Shown here: in pieces, positions 32,033 through 41,014 of the stretch
How the letters are laid out: every line of letters starts with the position of its first letter
Numbering within the stretch: position 1 is the stretch's first letter
Assembly (NCBI GenBank): GCA_963676875.1
Contig: OY781436.1
Coordinates: forward strand, 248,001-312,000
Length of the DNA: 64,000 nucleotides
Direction: 5' to 3'
Origin: UBA6244 sp963676875
GTDB lineage: Bacteria; Bacteroidota; Bacteroidia; Bacteroidales; F082
Program-made: the position numbers and the translations under genes
Notes under the pieces: model-generated
The model's database searches: none
What the model was told of the DNA's origin: nothing
The model's input: the letters and a program-made list of their open reading frames with translations, nothing else

Positions 32033-32701
32033 ATGAAAATGAAAAAAATTACCTCACGGTTCTTGATGCTTACCGCTCTGGTAGTGGGTTTGTCGATGTT
32101 GGAATCATGTTATCCCGATGATTCGCTCAGCCCTACCGAAACAGATGTGGTTTTCACCAATTATTACGATTCAGTACACGATATGTTCAAAAACTATACG
32201 TTGTACTATATGCCCGATACGGTATATAACATTGACACCACAAAAAATGCTGAACCGATTAAGTATCAGGACAGGATACTTTCTGATATAGAAAGCAACA
32301 TGACAAGTTATGGATACACAAGAGTCACCGACGATGACAACAACCTTAACCCTGAATTAGTTATCGTTGCAAGTGGTATTGTTACAACAAACGTCAGTGT
32401 TTACTATTGGTATCCTTATCCCGGTTATGGCTGGGGTTGGGGAGGATATGGTGGCTATGGCTGGGGATATCCCGGTTATTATCCTCCGGTGCCTTATTAT
32501 AGCAGCTATACCACAGGAACCCTTCGCATGGAAATTTTCAACCCCAGTGATTACAGAGTAATCAAAGGTGACACCATCAATCCTGTTTATTGGACTGCGG
32601 GTATCAACGGCGTGCTTGCGAGTAATACCGAAGAGCGGATTACCACAACCATCAATCAGGCTTTTAAACAATCGCCTTATTTGAACTCAACGTCCAACTA
32701 A
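32033..32701 (+). CDS. DUF4136 domain lipoprotein with Gly/Tyr/Trp-rich segment
   Basis: A 222-residue lipoprotein. The signal peptide ends at the lipobox SMLESC (Cys27). The DUF4136 fold is recognised by the layout: an early TYYMPDT-like strand (YTLYYMPDTVYNID), ILSDIESNMTSYGYTRV with NPELVIVASG, and the closing VYWTAGINGVL ... TTTINQAFKQSP. Between about residues 122 and 160 lies a tract almost entirely of Gly, Tyr, Trp and Pro (for example GWGWGGYGGYGWGYPGYY), which some family members carry. The function is unknown. It has its own promoter and is followed by a barrel gene 22 nt downstream, so they form an operon closed by the terminator at 33346. Confidence 0.85.
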   Translation: MKMKKITSRFLMLTALVVGLSMLESCYPDDSLSPTETDVVFTNYYDSVHDMFKNYTLYYMPDTVYNIDTTKNAEPIKYQDRILSDIESNMTSYGYTRVTDDDNNLNPELVIVASGIVTTNVSVYYWYPYPGYGWGWGGYGGYGWGYPGYYPPVPYYSSYTTGTLRMEIFNPSDYRVIKGDTINPVYWTAGINGVLASNTEERITTTINQAFKQSPYLNSTSN

Positions 32702-32723
32702 TCACCACCTAAAAAGAAGAACC

Positions 32724-33329
32724 ATGAAAAAATTTAAGACATTATTGATTGCCTCTTTCATCATGCTCTTTGGTGCAACCTCATTTGCACAGGGAGGTGG
32801 CATTTGGAATTTTGACTGGAACATGGGTTTCCCCATGGGCTCCACAACCGATTTTGTTGGTCAACCTTCGTTCAGAGGTTTTAGCCTTGAGGGTCGTGGA
32901 TATGTTACAGACCAAATCACTGTGGGTGGAATTGGTGGCTGGAACGTATTTTACGAAAACAACAGTTGGACTTCCGAAGATGTAGGTACAACCGGAACCA
33001 TTTATGGTTACCAGCGTCACTACCTGAATACTATGCCTTTGATGGTTACCTCCCATTATTATTTTTCACAAGGGTCCATCATGCCTTACATGGGTGTAGC
33101 CGTAGGTACTTATTACATTGAATCGCGCGATTTTATGGGTATTTATTACGAACAAGGCAAAGACTGGCATTTTGGCGCCGCACCCGAAGTGGGTATTATT
33201 GCCTATTTGGGAAGCAGTAGCAATACCGCTTTAAACCTCAATTTCAAATACAATTGGGCTGCCAAAACAAAGAATCAAGATTCCTATACCTGGTTGGGTA
33301 TCAATGTGGGAATTTCTTACGTGTTCTAA
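32724..33329 (+). CDS. Outer-membrane beta-barrel protein
   Basis: A 201-residue small barrel protein. A signal peptide covers residues 1-22 (ATSFAQ). Strands alternate in the OMP_b-brl pattern, with typical hairpins such as FSLEGRGYVTDQITVGGIGGWNVFY, MPYMGVAVGTYYIE and WHFGAAPEVGIIAYLG. The terminal strand YTWLGINVGISYVF ends in Phe, as expected for BAM recognition. It probably has eight strands; the role is unknown. It is the second gene of the DUF4136 operon. Confidence 0.8.
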   Translation: MKKFKTLLIASFIMLFGATSFAQGGGIWNFDWNMGFPMGSTTDFVGQPSFRGFSLEGRGYVTDQITVGGIGGWNVFYENNSWTSEDVGTTGTIYGYQRHYLNTMPLMVTSHYYFSQGSIMPYMGVAVGTYYIESRDFMGIYYEQGKDWHFGAAPEVGIIAYLGSSSNTALNLNFKYNWAAKTKNQDSYTWLGINVGISYVF

Positions 33330-33345
33330 AACACACAAATCATCC

Positions 33346-33378
33346 AAAAAGCCGGAAAGTCTCTTTTCGGCTTTTTTT
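33346..33378 (+). terminator. Terminator of the DUF4136/barrel operon
   Basis: AAAGCCGGAAAG pairs with CTTTTCGGCTTT around a TCT loop, followed by a T-run, 16 nt past the stop codon. Confidence 0.85.
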
Positions 33379-33552
33379 ATGGACGAATCTTTAACAAAAC
33401 CACCACAGAAAATGGCGTTTCTCTCTTTTCCCTTTTTGCGATTCATTTCTTCCATTGACGCATTGATTAAAAAACATTAGATTTGCCAAGGGTATAGTAT
33501 AAATTGTCCGAATACCTCCAACGTTCATCATCCATCACCAATACCTAAGAAA

Positions 33553-34488
33553 ATGACGCACAAACTACTTTTAATTGCATTTTTAATAGCTTTTAGCCTG
33601 AGCTTAGTAGCTCAAAACCAGATAAATAATCCCGGATTTGAAGCATGGGAAGACGTAGGTATTGGAACAGATGAGCCTACTCATTGGAACTCTATTAAAA
33701 CCAGCGACAATGAACTGCTTAACCCTAGTGCACCAGTAGTTTGGGGGAGAAGTACTGATGCCCATTCAGGGATGTATAGTCTGCGACTTTTTAACGTGGC
33801 GACTTTTGGCATTGTGGCCTCCGGAACCATTACCAATGGTCAGGCACACACCGAGATACCCATAACAAACGGGTATGTGTTTACCAACCTTGAAAACGAA
33901 CTATATCACACCGTTTTTACCCGACGACCCGACAGCTTGGTGGGTTGGTACAAATGTTCTCCCGCCTCGGGTGATTTTGCCACCGTAAAGTTTGTACTTC
34001 ACAAAGGTTATCTGGCGCTTCCGGGTGACGAAACAAACATCATCGCGACGGCCTACATCGAACTTCCACAACAAACCATTACACAGTGGACAAGATTTTC
34101 CACACCTTTTATATATGTGTCAAATGAAAATCCGGAATACTTCCTTTCCGTGATTACCTCAGGAAATGGCTACGACGCCGTGTTGGGTAGCGAAGCGTGG
34201 TACGACGATTTTGCCTTTGTGTATAACTCCGATGGTATTGACGAACAAAAACCCAACAGTTTTCACGCCTATCAGCATGGAGATGCTTTGCAAGTGGAAA
34301 CAAGTAATATCAACGCTCGGTCCTGTCAGCTAAGTCTGATTAACATGACCGGACAAACCATTTTTAGTCAATCGATTCCCTCAGAACAATCATCCATTAT
34401 TCCATTAAAACAAACACCGAAAGGTTTGTACTTGGTTGTGTTACAATACGATAATCATTACGAATCACAAAAAATCGTTATTCAATAA
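33553..34488 (+). CDS. T9SS type A sorting domain protein
   Basis: A 311-residue secreted protein. A signal peptide covers residues 1-20 (LSLVAQ). The N-terminal half, starting NNPGFEAWEDVGIGTDEPTHWNS, resembles jelly-roll carbohydrate/PCMD-like domains and includes a closing WYDDFAFVYN strand. The last ~80 residues are a Por-secretion (type A) tail: LSLINMTGQTIFSQSI, then LKQTPKGLYLVVLQY and SQKIVIQ. It is exported through the type IX system and usually attached or released at the surface. A TonB receptor gene begins 11 nt downstream, so the two may cooperate in binding and importing a ligand. Confidence 0.8.
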   Translation: MTHKLLLIAFLIAFSLSLVAQNQINNPGFEAWEDVGIGTDEPTHWNSIKTSDNELLNPSAPVVWGRSTDAHSGMYSLRLFNVATFGIVASGTITNGQAHTEIPITNGYVFTNLENELYHTVFTRRPDSLVGWYKCSPASGDFATVKFVLHKGYLALPGDETNIIATAYIELPQQTITQWTRFSTPFIYVSNENPEYFLSVITSGNGYDAVLGSEAWYDDFAFVYNSDGIDEQKPNSFHAYQHGDALQVETSNINARSCQLSLINMTGQTIFSQSIPSEQSSIIPLKQTPKGLYLVVLQYDNHYESQKIVIQ

Positions 34489-34499
34489 TCGGTGGTTTG

Positions 34500-36974
34500 A
34501 TGGGAGTCATGGAGAAGAGCATGTCAGGAAACAACAATTACAAGGCCAACAGTTGCAGGTACTGGATACCTTTTCAACTGGCATTGTCATTCATATTGCT
34601 TTTCCTGATAATTCAACTAAATGCGCAAACCAATCAAGTTTTTAGCGGAAGGGTAGTTGACGGGTTTACCAAAGAATCTCTCGTGGGGGCCAACATTTAC
34701 TTGAAAAAGGACATGAGTCAGGGAACTGTGAGCGATTTTAACGGATATTTCACACTTTCGGTTGCTCCCGGACATCACCAATTTGTGATTTCTTTTACCG
34801 GAATGAAAACCCAAACCATTGAACTGATGGTAGGTGATGAGCCCATCCCACACCGCGTTATCGAAATGGTGCCTTTCAGTACCCAGTTTGATGAGGTGGT
34901 TGTCAGGGCAGGACGCTTCGACAAAAGGCTGGAAGACCAAACCGTATCCATTGAAGTAATTAAACCGAGGTTAATAGATGCCCGCAATACCACTTCCGTG
35001 GAAACCATCCTCGACATGGTACCCGGATTGACCATACTTGACGAAGAACCCCAAATTCGGGGTGGTAGCGGTTTTACCTTCGGGGTTGGCAGTAAAGTGG
35101 GTGTGTTTGTGGACAATATGCCTGTGGTAGCGGGCGATGCAGGCAAACCTGATTGGTCGTTGATTCCGGTGGAAAACATCAAACAAATAGAGGTGGTTAA
35201 AGGAGCATCATCAGTATTGTCGGGGTCTTCAGCCCTGAGCGGAGCCATTTACATTCGTACCAATTATCCCGACATACAACCAAAAACCAAGATTAAACTT
35301 TATGGAGGTTGGATGACAGCTCCTGCCTCCCCCGCCGAACAATGGTGGAGTGGAATGAATTACACTTCAGGCGCAAGTTTTCTACATTCGCAACAGCTGG
35401 GTAACGGACATACCGATCTGGTTGTTGGAGGCATGTTTTCTGCCGACAAAAGCGATTTGGGCGCACCCAAACCCGGACCATTGGTTATTGATACCGTTCC
35501 CATTAGCGATAAGCAAATGGAAAACCGAAAAGCACGGATTAACTTCAACCTCAGGCGGCGTTCGGAGAAAATAAAAGGACTTAATTTCGGGTTGAACGGC
35601 AACCTGATGGCCAAAAAAGCAAGTACTGTATTTGCCTGGCTCGACGACACCACCAATTTCTACCGCGCTTATCCGGGAGCTGTACTCCTGTCGGACAACG
35701 TTACTTTTTATCTGGATCCGTACCTGAACTTTTACTCATCGCTGGGTTTAAAACATGAACTGGCCAACAGAATTATGTACAGTAACAATCAGGCCAACAA
35801 CAACCAGAGTACCAAAACACTTTTTATTTACAACTCCTATCAGTTCAGCAAAAGCTTTAGCAATTTGGGTAATCTGGATTTTATCGGTGGTGTTACAAGT
35901 CAGTTCACCCGCTCCTATGCCCATATTTACGAAGCCTCGGGGTCGCCGCTCAACCGACTGTGGAATCTGTCGTTATTTATGGAAATAGAGAAAAAATTTG
36001 GCGATGCCATCAACCTCTCGGCCGGCGTGCGCGTGGAAAATTACCAAATGAACGATTCCATTAGCGATACCAAACCCATTTTCCGCGTGGGGGCCTCCAT
36101 CAAGCTGGGTCAGGAAACCTATCTTAGGGCTTCACTCGGACAGGGCTATCGGTTTCCTACCATTACCGAAAGGTATATTAGGACAACGGTGGGCACTTTT
36201 GGCGTGTTCGACAACCCTGATCTGAAACCTGAAACCAGTTGGAATTCAGAACTTGGCATTAAGCAAGGGTTCAAATTCAATAAATATTATGGTTACCTTG
36301 ATGTCGCCTTCTTTTATCAGGAATACGATAACACCATTGAGTATTTGTTTGGATTTTGGGATCCTACCTATACTTTTGCCATTGCCGGCTTTAAGTTTGT
36401 AAACACAGGAAAAAGCAAAATTACCGGTATCGATGTGAGTCAGACAGGACAAATTAAGCCAAGCAAAAATATTGAAATCAACACCCTCATTGGCTATACT
36501 TACGTGATGCCTGTGACCTTACAACCCGATTTGGTGTTTGCCCACGACTACAATCCCGGAGGACAAACGGACTTTTCGTACGAAACCACCAGTGTTGACC
36601 CCTCCAAAAGGATACTTAAATACCGTTATATCCACACCATTAAAGCTGACATTGAAGTAGTTTACAAAAACCTGAGTGTGGGAGGAAGCGTTCGTTATTT
36701 TAGTAAAATAGAAAACCTCGACAAAGCCATTTTTGATTTTGAAGATGCCACCAAAAGTACCGGAGGCACCTTGCAGCCCATCCTATACCGCAACTATTAC
36801 GAACACCACAACAATGGAAATGTGGTGCTAGATGCACGAATTAGCTATAAGTGGAAACTCCGTCATGAGTTTGCCCTTATCAGCTCCAACCTCCTGAACC
36901 GGATGTATTCGTTGCGACCTTTGAAGGCCGAACCCATGCGAAATATTACGGTTCAATATATCCTGAACCTTTAG
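34500..36974 (+). CDS. TonB-dependent outer-membrane receptor
   Basis: An ~824-residue receptor. Start choice is uncertain among ATG 34500, 34509 and 34521; all precede the hydrophobic signal (ALSFILLFLIIQLNAQ). After the signal comes a CarboxypepD_reg-like domain (VFSGRVVDGFTKESLVGANIYLKKD...), as in SusC-type and other Bacteroidota receptors. A plug domain follows (ETILDMVPGLTILDEEPQIRGGSGFTFG, IEVVKGASSVLSGSSALSGAIYIRT), then a 22-strand barrel with YRFPTITERYIRTTVGTFGVFDNPDLKPETSWN, the family's TonB box 3-like region. It ends ITVQYILNL. No SusD partner is adjacent, so it is more like siderophore/cobalamin-type or BtuB-like receptors. The ligand is unknown. Confidence 0.9.
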   Translation: MGVMEKSMSGNNNYKANSCRYWIPFQLALSFILLFLIIQLNAQTNQVFSGRVVDGFTKESLVGANIYLKKDMSQGTVSDFNGYFTLSVAPGHHQFVISFTGMKTQTIELMVGDEPIPHRVIEMVPFSTQFDEVVVRAGRFDKRLEDQTVSIEVIKPRLIDARNTTSVETILDMVPGLTILDEEPQIRGGSGFTFGVGSKVGVFVDNMPVVAGDAGKPDWSLIPVENIKQIEVVKGASSVLSGSSALSGAIYIRTNYPDIQPKTKIKLYGGWMTAPASPAEQWWSGMNYTSGASFLHSQQLGNGHTDLVVGGMFSADKSDLGAPKPGPLVIDTVPISDKQMENRKARINFNLRRRSEKIKGLNFGLNGNLMAKKASTVFAWLDDTTNFYRAYPGAVLLSDNVTFYLDPYLNFYSSLGLKHELANRIMYSNNQANNNQSTKTLFIYNSYQFSKSFSNLGNLDFIGGVTSQFTRSYAHIYEASGSPLNRLWNLSLFMEIEKKFGDAINLSAGVRVENYQMNDSISDTKPIFRVGASIKLGQETYLRASLGQGYRFPTITERYIRTTVGTFGVFDNPDLKPETSWNSELGIKQGFKFNKYYGYLDVAFFYQEYDNTIEYLFGFWDPTYTFAIAGFKFVNTGKSKITGIDVSQTGQIKPSKNIEINTLIGYTYVMPVTLQPDLVFAHDYNPGGQTDFSYETTSVDPSKRILKYRYIHTIKADIEVVYKNLSVGGSVRYFSKIENLDKAIFDFEDATKSTGGTLQPILYRNYYEHHNNGNVVLDARISYKWKLRHEFALISSNLLNRMYSLRPLKAEPMRNITVQYILNL

Positions 36975-37359
36975 GTTTTACCGACAGTCACTGCGGTAAC
37001 TAATAATTCAAGGGAGCCAAAATGGACTTTTTGGCACGCTACCCACATGAATTGTGATAATAATCAATGATTTAACATTCTTCACACTTTGGTATTACAC
37101 CTCCATAGTGCCATTGTCTAACCGTCAATCTACCTTGAATTTATGCCCGGCTGCGAAACGATGTAATAGGATATAATACCGATTATGAATTGAAATGAGC
37201 TTTTAGTTCGCTTCGCTCCTGAAACCTCTTCAATTCTATATCGGCATTATACATAAACAGCGTAGTGCTAACTTCAATTAATATTTGGTATAACACCCTT
37301 CCCCATTGTTAATTCTTGTTAACACTGCAAGGTTTATCGGAGTGTTTAAGGCAAACACC
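36975..37359. other. Gene-free region between TonB receptor and hmgA operon
   Basis: There is no credible reading frame. A weak hairpin, GCCAAAA/TTTTTGGC at 37016-37035, may end the receptor transcript. The fold-back element at 37171-37252 is the main structure. The hmgA promoter closes the region. Confidence 0.6.
37171..37252. repeat. Fold-back element with ~24-bp imperfect inverted arms
   Basis: The left arm ATATAATACCGATTATGAATTG (begin) and the right arm, whose reverse complement reads GTATAATGCCGATATAGAATTG, match at about 20 of 24 positions. They enclose 34 bp that contain the palindrome-like TTCGCTTCGCTC. No T-tract follows. It may be a small dispersed hairpin repeat or MITE-like remnant. 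Confidence 0.55.
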
Positions 37360-37390
37360 TTTGGCATAAGCTAATATTTTCCTATTTTTG
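37360..37390 (+). promoter_or_regulatory. Promoter of the tyrosine/homogentisate operon (TTTG - 19 bp - TATTTTTG)
   Basis: TTTG (37360-37363), exactly 19 bp, then TATTTTTG (37383-37390), a perfect consensus 28 nt before the hmgA ATG. Confidence 0.75.
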
Positions 37391-37418
37391 TCGCTCCGTT
37401 AATTAAATCTAAATAAAA

Positions 37419-38579
37419 ATGCCCCAATACCAGGTAAGAGGTCAGATTCCGGCCAAACGACATGTAGTTTTTAGAAAACCCAACGGTGACTTGTATGCCG
37501 AAGAATTGGTTTCGTCGGAAGGTTTTTCTGATATTTATTCCATCATCTATCATGAATTCGCACCTACACAAGTACTTAGCATCGAAACGCCTAAGGATGT
37601 TACCCCGGAAATAGCCATCGACAAAAACCTGCAACACCGTAGTTTCAAGGGCTTTTCCTTAAAAAGTGAAGATAACTATCTGGATAGCAGAAAAGTAGTG
37701 CTTGCAAATAGTGACGTGCAGATAATTCTGGCAGCACCAAAAAAGTCGATGAAAGATTGGTATTTTAAGAATGCCCAGGCGGACGAAATGATCTTTATTC
37801 ACAAAGGTCAGGGAATTTTGCACACAATTTACGGCGTTTTACCCTTCAAACCCGGCGACCATCTGGTCATTCCCCGGGGAACGGTTTACCAACTTTCGTT
37901 TCATGACGAAAACAACCGGTTGTTTATCGTCGAGTCCATGATGCCACTGAATTTTCCCAAACGGTATATGAACAAATCAGGGCAGCTTTTAGAACACAGT
38001 CCATTTCACGAACGTGATATCCGGACACCGGAAAAACTCATTACACACAATCAAACGGGAGATTTCAAGGTAATTATCAAACAACAACATACCCTGTATC
38101 CATATCACTACAAAACGCACCCCTTTGATGCCATTGGATGGGATGGATGTTTGTACCCGTTTGCCATGTCGATACATGATTTTGAACCCATTACGGGACG
38201 CATCCACCAACCGCCACCGGTACATCAAACCTTTGAAACAGGAGCTTTTGTTACGTGTGCTTTTGTGCCCCGTTTATACGACTACCATCCCGAATCCATC
38301 CCTGCACCTTACCACCACAGCAACATCGACTCAGATGAAGTGCTTTATTACGTGGATGGTGATTTCATGAGTCGTAACGACATCGAACATGGCCAGATCA
38401 CCCTTCACCCCATGGGCATTCCCCACGGACCACATCCCGGCGCCGTAGAGCGGAGCATTGGTAAAAAGGATACGCAGGAATTGGCTGTAATGGTCGATAC
38501 CTTCAAACCTTTGCAACTGACTAAAACAGCCATGGAACTGGAAATACCTGATTATTATCTCAGTTGGCTACACGACTAA
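37419..38579 (+). CDS. hmgA: Homogentisate 1,2-dioxygenase
   Basis: A 386-residue cupin-fold Fe(II) enzyme that opens the ring of homogentisate to maleylacetoacetate using O2. It is the short bacterial form. Recognised by the opening MPQYQVRGQIPAKRHVVFRKP, the central KPGDHLVIPRGTVYQ cupin turn, and the active-site region PYHHSNIDSDEVLYYVDG plus HPMGIPHGPHPG, which supply the His/Glu/His iron ligands. It is the first gene of a four-gene operon with HPPD, fumarylacetoacetase and a flavin-reductase-like gene, which together degrade tyrosine to fumarate and acetoacetate. Confidence 0.93.
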   Translation: MPQYQVRGQIPAKRHVVFRKPNGDLYAEELVSSEGFSDIYSIIYHEFAPTQVLSIETPKDVTPEIAIDKNLQHRSFKGFSLKSEDNYLDSRKVVLANSDVQIILAAPKKSMKDWYFKNAQADEMIFIHKGQGILHTIYGVLPFKPGDHLVIPRGTVYQLSFHDENNRLFIVESMMPLNFPKRYMNKSGQLLEHSPFHERDIRTPEKLITHNQTGDFKVIIKQQHTLYPYHYKTHPFDAIGWDGCLYPFAMSIHDFEPITGRIHQPPPVHQTFETGAFVTCAFVPRLYDYHPESIPAPYHHSNIDSDEVLYYVDGDFMSRNDIEHGQITLHPMGIPHGPHPGAVERSIGKKDTQELAVMVDTFKPLQLTKTAMELEIPDYYLSWLHD

Positions 38580-38617
38580 TCAAACCAAATTTTTAACACA
38601 CATTAAATCGAAATAAA

Positions 38618-39718
38618 ATGACCAATACTGCTGAATTTCTGCCCATTACGGGAACCGATTATGTAGAATTTTATGTGGGAAATGCCAAACAAGCCGCCCA
38701 TTATTACCAAGCTGCCTTTGGCTTTCAACCCGTGGCCTATGCCGGACTCGAAACCGGATTGAAAGACAGAACCTCCTACGTGGTTCGTCAGGGAAAAATC
38801 ACTTTTGTGCTTACCGCAGCCCTTCGCCCTGATTCGCCGGTTGCCGAGCACCAAAAACTACATGGCGATGGTGTGAAAGTAATTGCCCTAAACGTGGATG
38901 ATGCTACCCATGCCTATAAAGAAACTACTTCCAGAGGTGCAAAAAGTCATCAGGAACCTGCCACCATGGAAGACGAATTTGGCAAGGTAATTACCTCTTC
39001 CATTTACACTTACGGTGAAACGCTTCACGTTTTCGTGGAAAGAAAAAACTACACAGGGCCGTTCTTACCCGGATTTATTGAATGGAATCCCGAATACAAA
39101 CCCAAAGATACAGGATTGCTTTACGTTGACCATATCGTTGGCAATGTGGGTTGGGAAGAAATGGACAAAGTAGCCGCCTTTTACCGCACAGTCATGGGCT
39201 TCGACCAACTGATTTCCTTTGATGATAAGGATATTTCCACAGACTACACCGCACTGAAAAGTAAGGTAATGGCCAGCAAAAACCTGCGCATTAAATTCCC
39301 CATCAACGAACCTGCGACAGGTAAGAAAAAATCGCAAATTGAAGAATTCCTTGATTTCTATATCGGCCCCGGCCCACAACATGTGGCCATGGCCACCAAG
39401 GACATACTGGCCACGGTTTCGGCACACCGTGAGCGTGGCGTAGACTTTCTTCACGTACCCGATACCTATTACGAAACGGTTACCGACCGTGTTGGAACCA
39501 TCGAAGAAAATATGGACAGCCTGAAAAACCAACGCATCCTCATCGATCGCGACGAAGATGGTTACCTTCTGCAGTTGTTTACCAAACCGGTGCAAGATCG
39601 TCCAACATTCTTTTTTGAAATAATTCAACGCAAAGGAGCCAAAAGCTTTGGAAAAGGTAATTTTAAGGCACTTTTTGAAGCTATTGAACTGGAACAAGGA
39701 AACAGAGGAACCTTATAA
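38618..39718 (+). CDS. hppD: 4-hydroxyphenylpyruvate dioxygenase
   Basis: A 366-residue vicinal-oxygen-chelate enzyme that converts 4-hydroxyphenylpyruvate to homogentisate with Fe(II) and O2. There are two VOC half-domains; the catalytic one is C-terminal. Iron ligands are visible as His in VDHIVGNV, His in PQHVAMAT and Glu in TFFFEIIQRKG. The C-terminal helix block SFGKGNFKALFEAIELEQGNRGTL is the standard HPPD gate. It follows hmgA by 38 nt and precedes fahA by 18 nt, in pathway-linked order. Confidence 0.96.
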   Translation: MTNTAEFLPITGTDYVEFYVGNAKQAAHYYQAAFGFQPVAYAGLETGLKDRTSYVVRQGKITFVLTAALRPDSPVAEHQKLHGDGVKVIALNVDDATHAYKETTSRGAKSHQEPATMEDEFGKVITSSIYTYGETLHVFVERKNYTGPFLPGFIEWNPEYKPKDTGLLYVDHIVGNVGWEEMDKVAAFYRTVMGFDQLISFDDKDISTDYTALKSKVMASKNLRIKFPINEPATGKKKSQIEEFLDFYIGPGPQHVAMATKDILATVSAHRERGVDFLHVPDTYYETVTDRVGTIEENMDSLKNQRILIDRDEDGYLLQLFTKPVQDRPTFFFEIIQRKGAKSFGKGNFKALFEAIELEQGNRGTL

Positions 39719-39736
39719 TCTGTTAAAAATTAAAAA

Positions 39737-41014
39737 ATGATAAAAGCAAATAACCCCGAATTGAAATCATGGATTGAGGTAGCTGCCGACAGCGATTTCC
39801 CCATCCAAAATATTCCGTTCGGCATCATGCAACACAACAACGCCGAACCCCGACCTGCCACCCGAATTGGCGATACTGTTATTGATTTAAGTGTATTGGC
39901 TGATTTTGGGTATTTCGATCACCTGAATATAGACGACCTGAGCGCGTTTTATCAACCCATACTTAACCCCTTGATTGCTTTGGGAAAACCGGCATGGTCT
40001 GCCATCCGGCAAACCATTTCCGACCTTTTTGAAATAGGCAATAACGAATTTCAAGGGAATGAAGAAGCCTGCCGCATGGCATTGTATTCTATTGACGATG
40101 TACAGATGCAAATGCCTGTTTTTGTGGGCGATTACACCGACTTCTATTCAAGCATCGAACATGCCACCAACGTGGGTGTGATGTTTCGTGACCCGGCCAA
40201 CGCACTGTTTCCCAACTGGAAACACTTACCCGTTGGTTATCACGGACGCAGTTCCTCCATTGTTGTGAGTGGAACCAACATACATCGTCCCAAGGGACAA
40301 ACCATGCCCAAGGATGCCACTGCCCCGGTATTTGGTCCTTCAAAGCTGGTCGATTTTGAATTGGAAATGGCTTTTATCACAGGCAAAGATTCCGCTCTGG
40401 GTGAAAGTGTTTCTGTAAACCAAACCGATGAATATATCTTCGGTATGGTACTATTTAACGACCTGTCTGCCAGAGATATACAAAAATGGGAATATGTTCC
40501 ATTGGGGCCTTTCTTAGCCAAAAACTTCGGGTCGGTTATTTCGCCATGGATTGTTACCTTGGAAGCGCTGGAGCCCTTCCGTGTGGAAGGCCCCGTTCAG
40601 GAACCCAAGGTATTTCCTTATTTACAAACACAGGGAGCAAACAATTTCGATATTAATCTGGAAGTTGCACTCACACCGGAAGGCGGCAAGGAAACCGTTT
40701 TAGCCAATTCCAACACCAAATACCTGTATTGGAGCATCAATCAGCAACTGGCACACCAAACCGTGAATGGCTGTAACATCAAGGTTGGCGACATGTATGG
40801 CTCGGGAACAATTTCCGGCCCTACACCCGATTCTTATGGTTCGATGCTTGAATTGTCGTGGCAAGGAACCAAGCCCATTCCTTTGCAAGGAGGTGGAGAG
40901 CGAAAGTTTATTCAGGACAACGACACCATTTCCATGAGGGCGCATAGTAAAAATGATCAAGTCCGTATTGGTTTTGGCGATTGCATTACTAAAATACTCC
41001 CCGCGAAGTCATGA
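39737..41014 (+). CDS. fahA: Fumarylacetoacetase
   Basis: A 425-residue hydrolase that cleaves fumarylacetoacetate to fumarate and acetoacetate, the last step of tyrosine breakdown. Active-site blocks match the eukaryote-like enzyme: DYTDFYSSIEHATNVG (metal Asp and substrate loop), PVGYHGRSSSIVVSGT (catalytic His), FELEMAFITG (metal Glu pair), NDLSARDIQKWEYVPLGPFL, and GDMYGSGTISGPTPDSYGSMLELSW. Length is normal. Its stop overlaps the next ATG by 4 bp (ATGA), so the flavin-reductase-like gene is translationally coupled. Confidence 0.96.
   Translation: MIKANNPELKSWIEVAADSDFPIQNIPFGIMQHNNAEPRPATRIGDTVIDLSVLADFGYFDHLNIDDLSAFYQPILNPLIALGKPAWSAIRQTISDLFEIGNNEFQGNEEACRMALYSIDDVQMQMPVFVGDYTDFYSSIEHATNVGVMFRDPANALFPNWKHLPVGYHGRSSSIVVSGTNIHRPKGQTMPKDATAPVFGPSKLVDFELEMAFITGKDSALGESVSVNQTDEYIFGMVLFNDLSARDIQKWEYVPLGPFLAKNFGSVISPWIVTLEALEPFRVEGPVQEPKVFPYLQTQGANNFDINLEVALTPEGGKETVLANSNTKYLYWSINQQLAHQTVNGCNIKVGDMYGSGTISGPTPDSYGSMLELSWQGTKPIPLQGGGERKFIQDNDTISMRAHSKNDQVRIGFGDCITKILPAKS

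Noticed and set aside
37016..37035. Terminator after the TonB receptor
   Set aside because: The stem GCCAAAA/TTTTTGGC is short and AT-rich and its T-tract is part of the stem; kept only as a note in the gap description.
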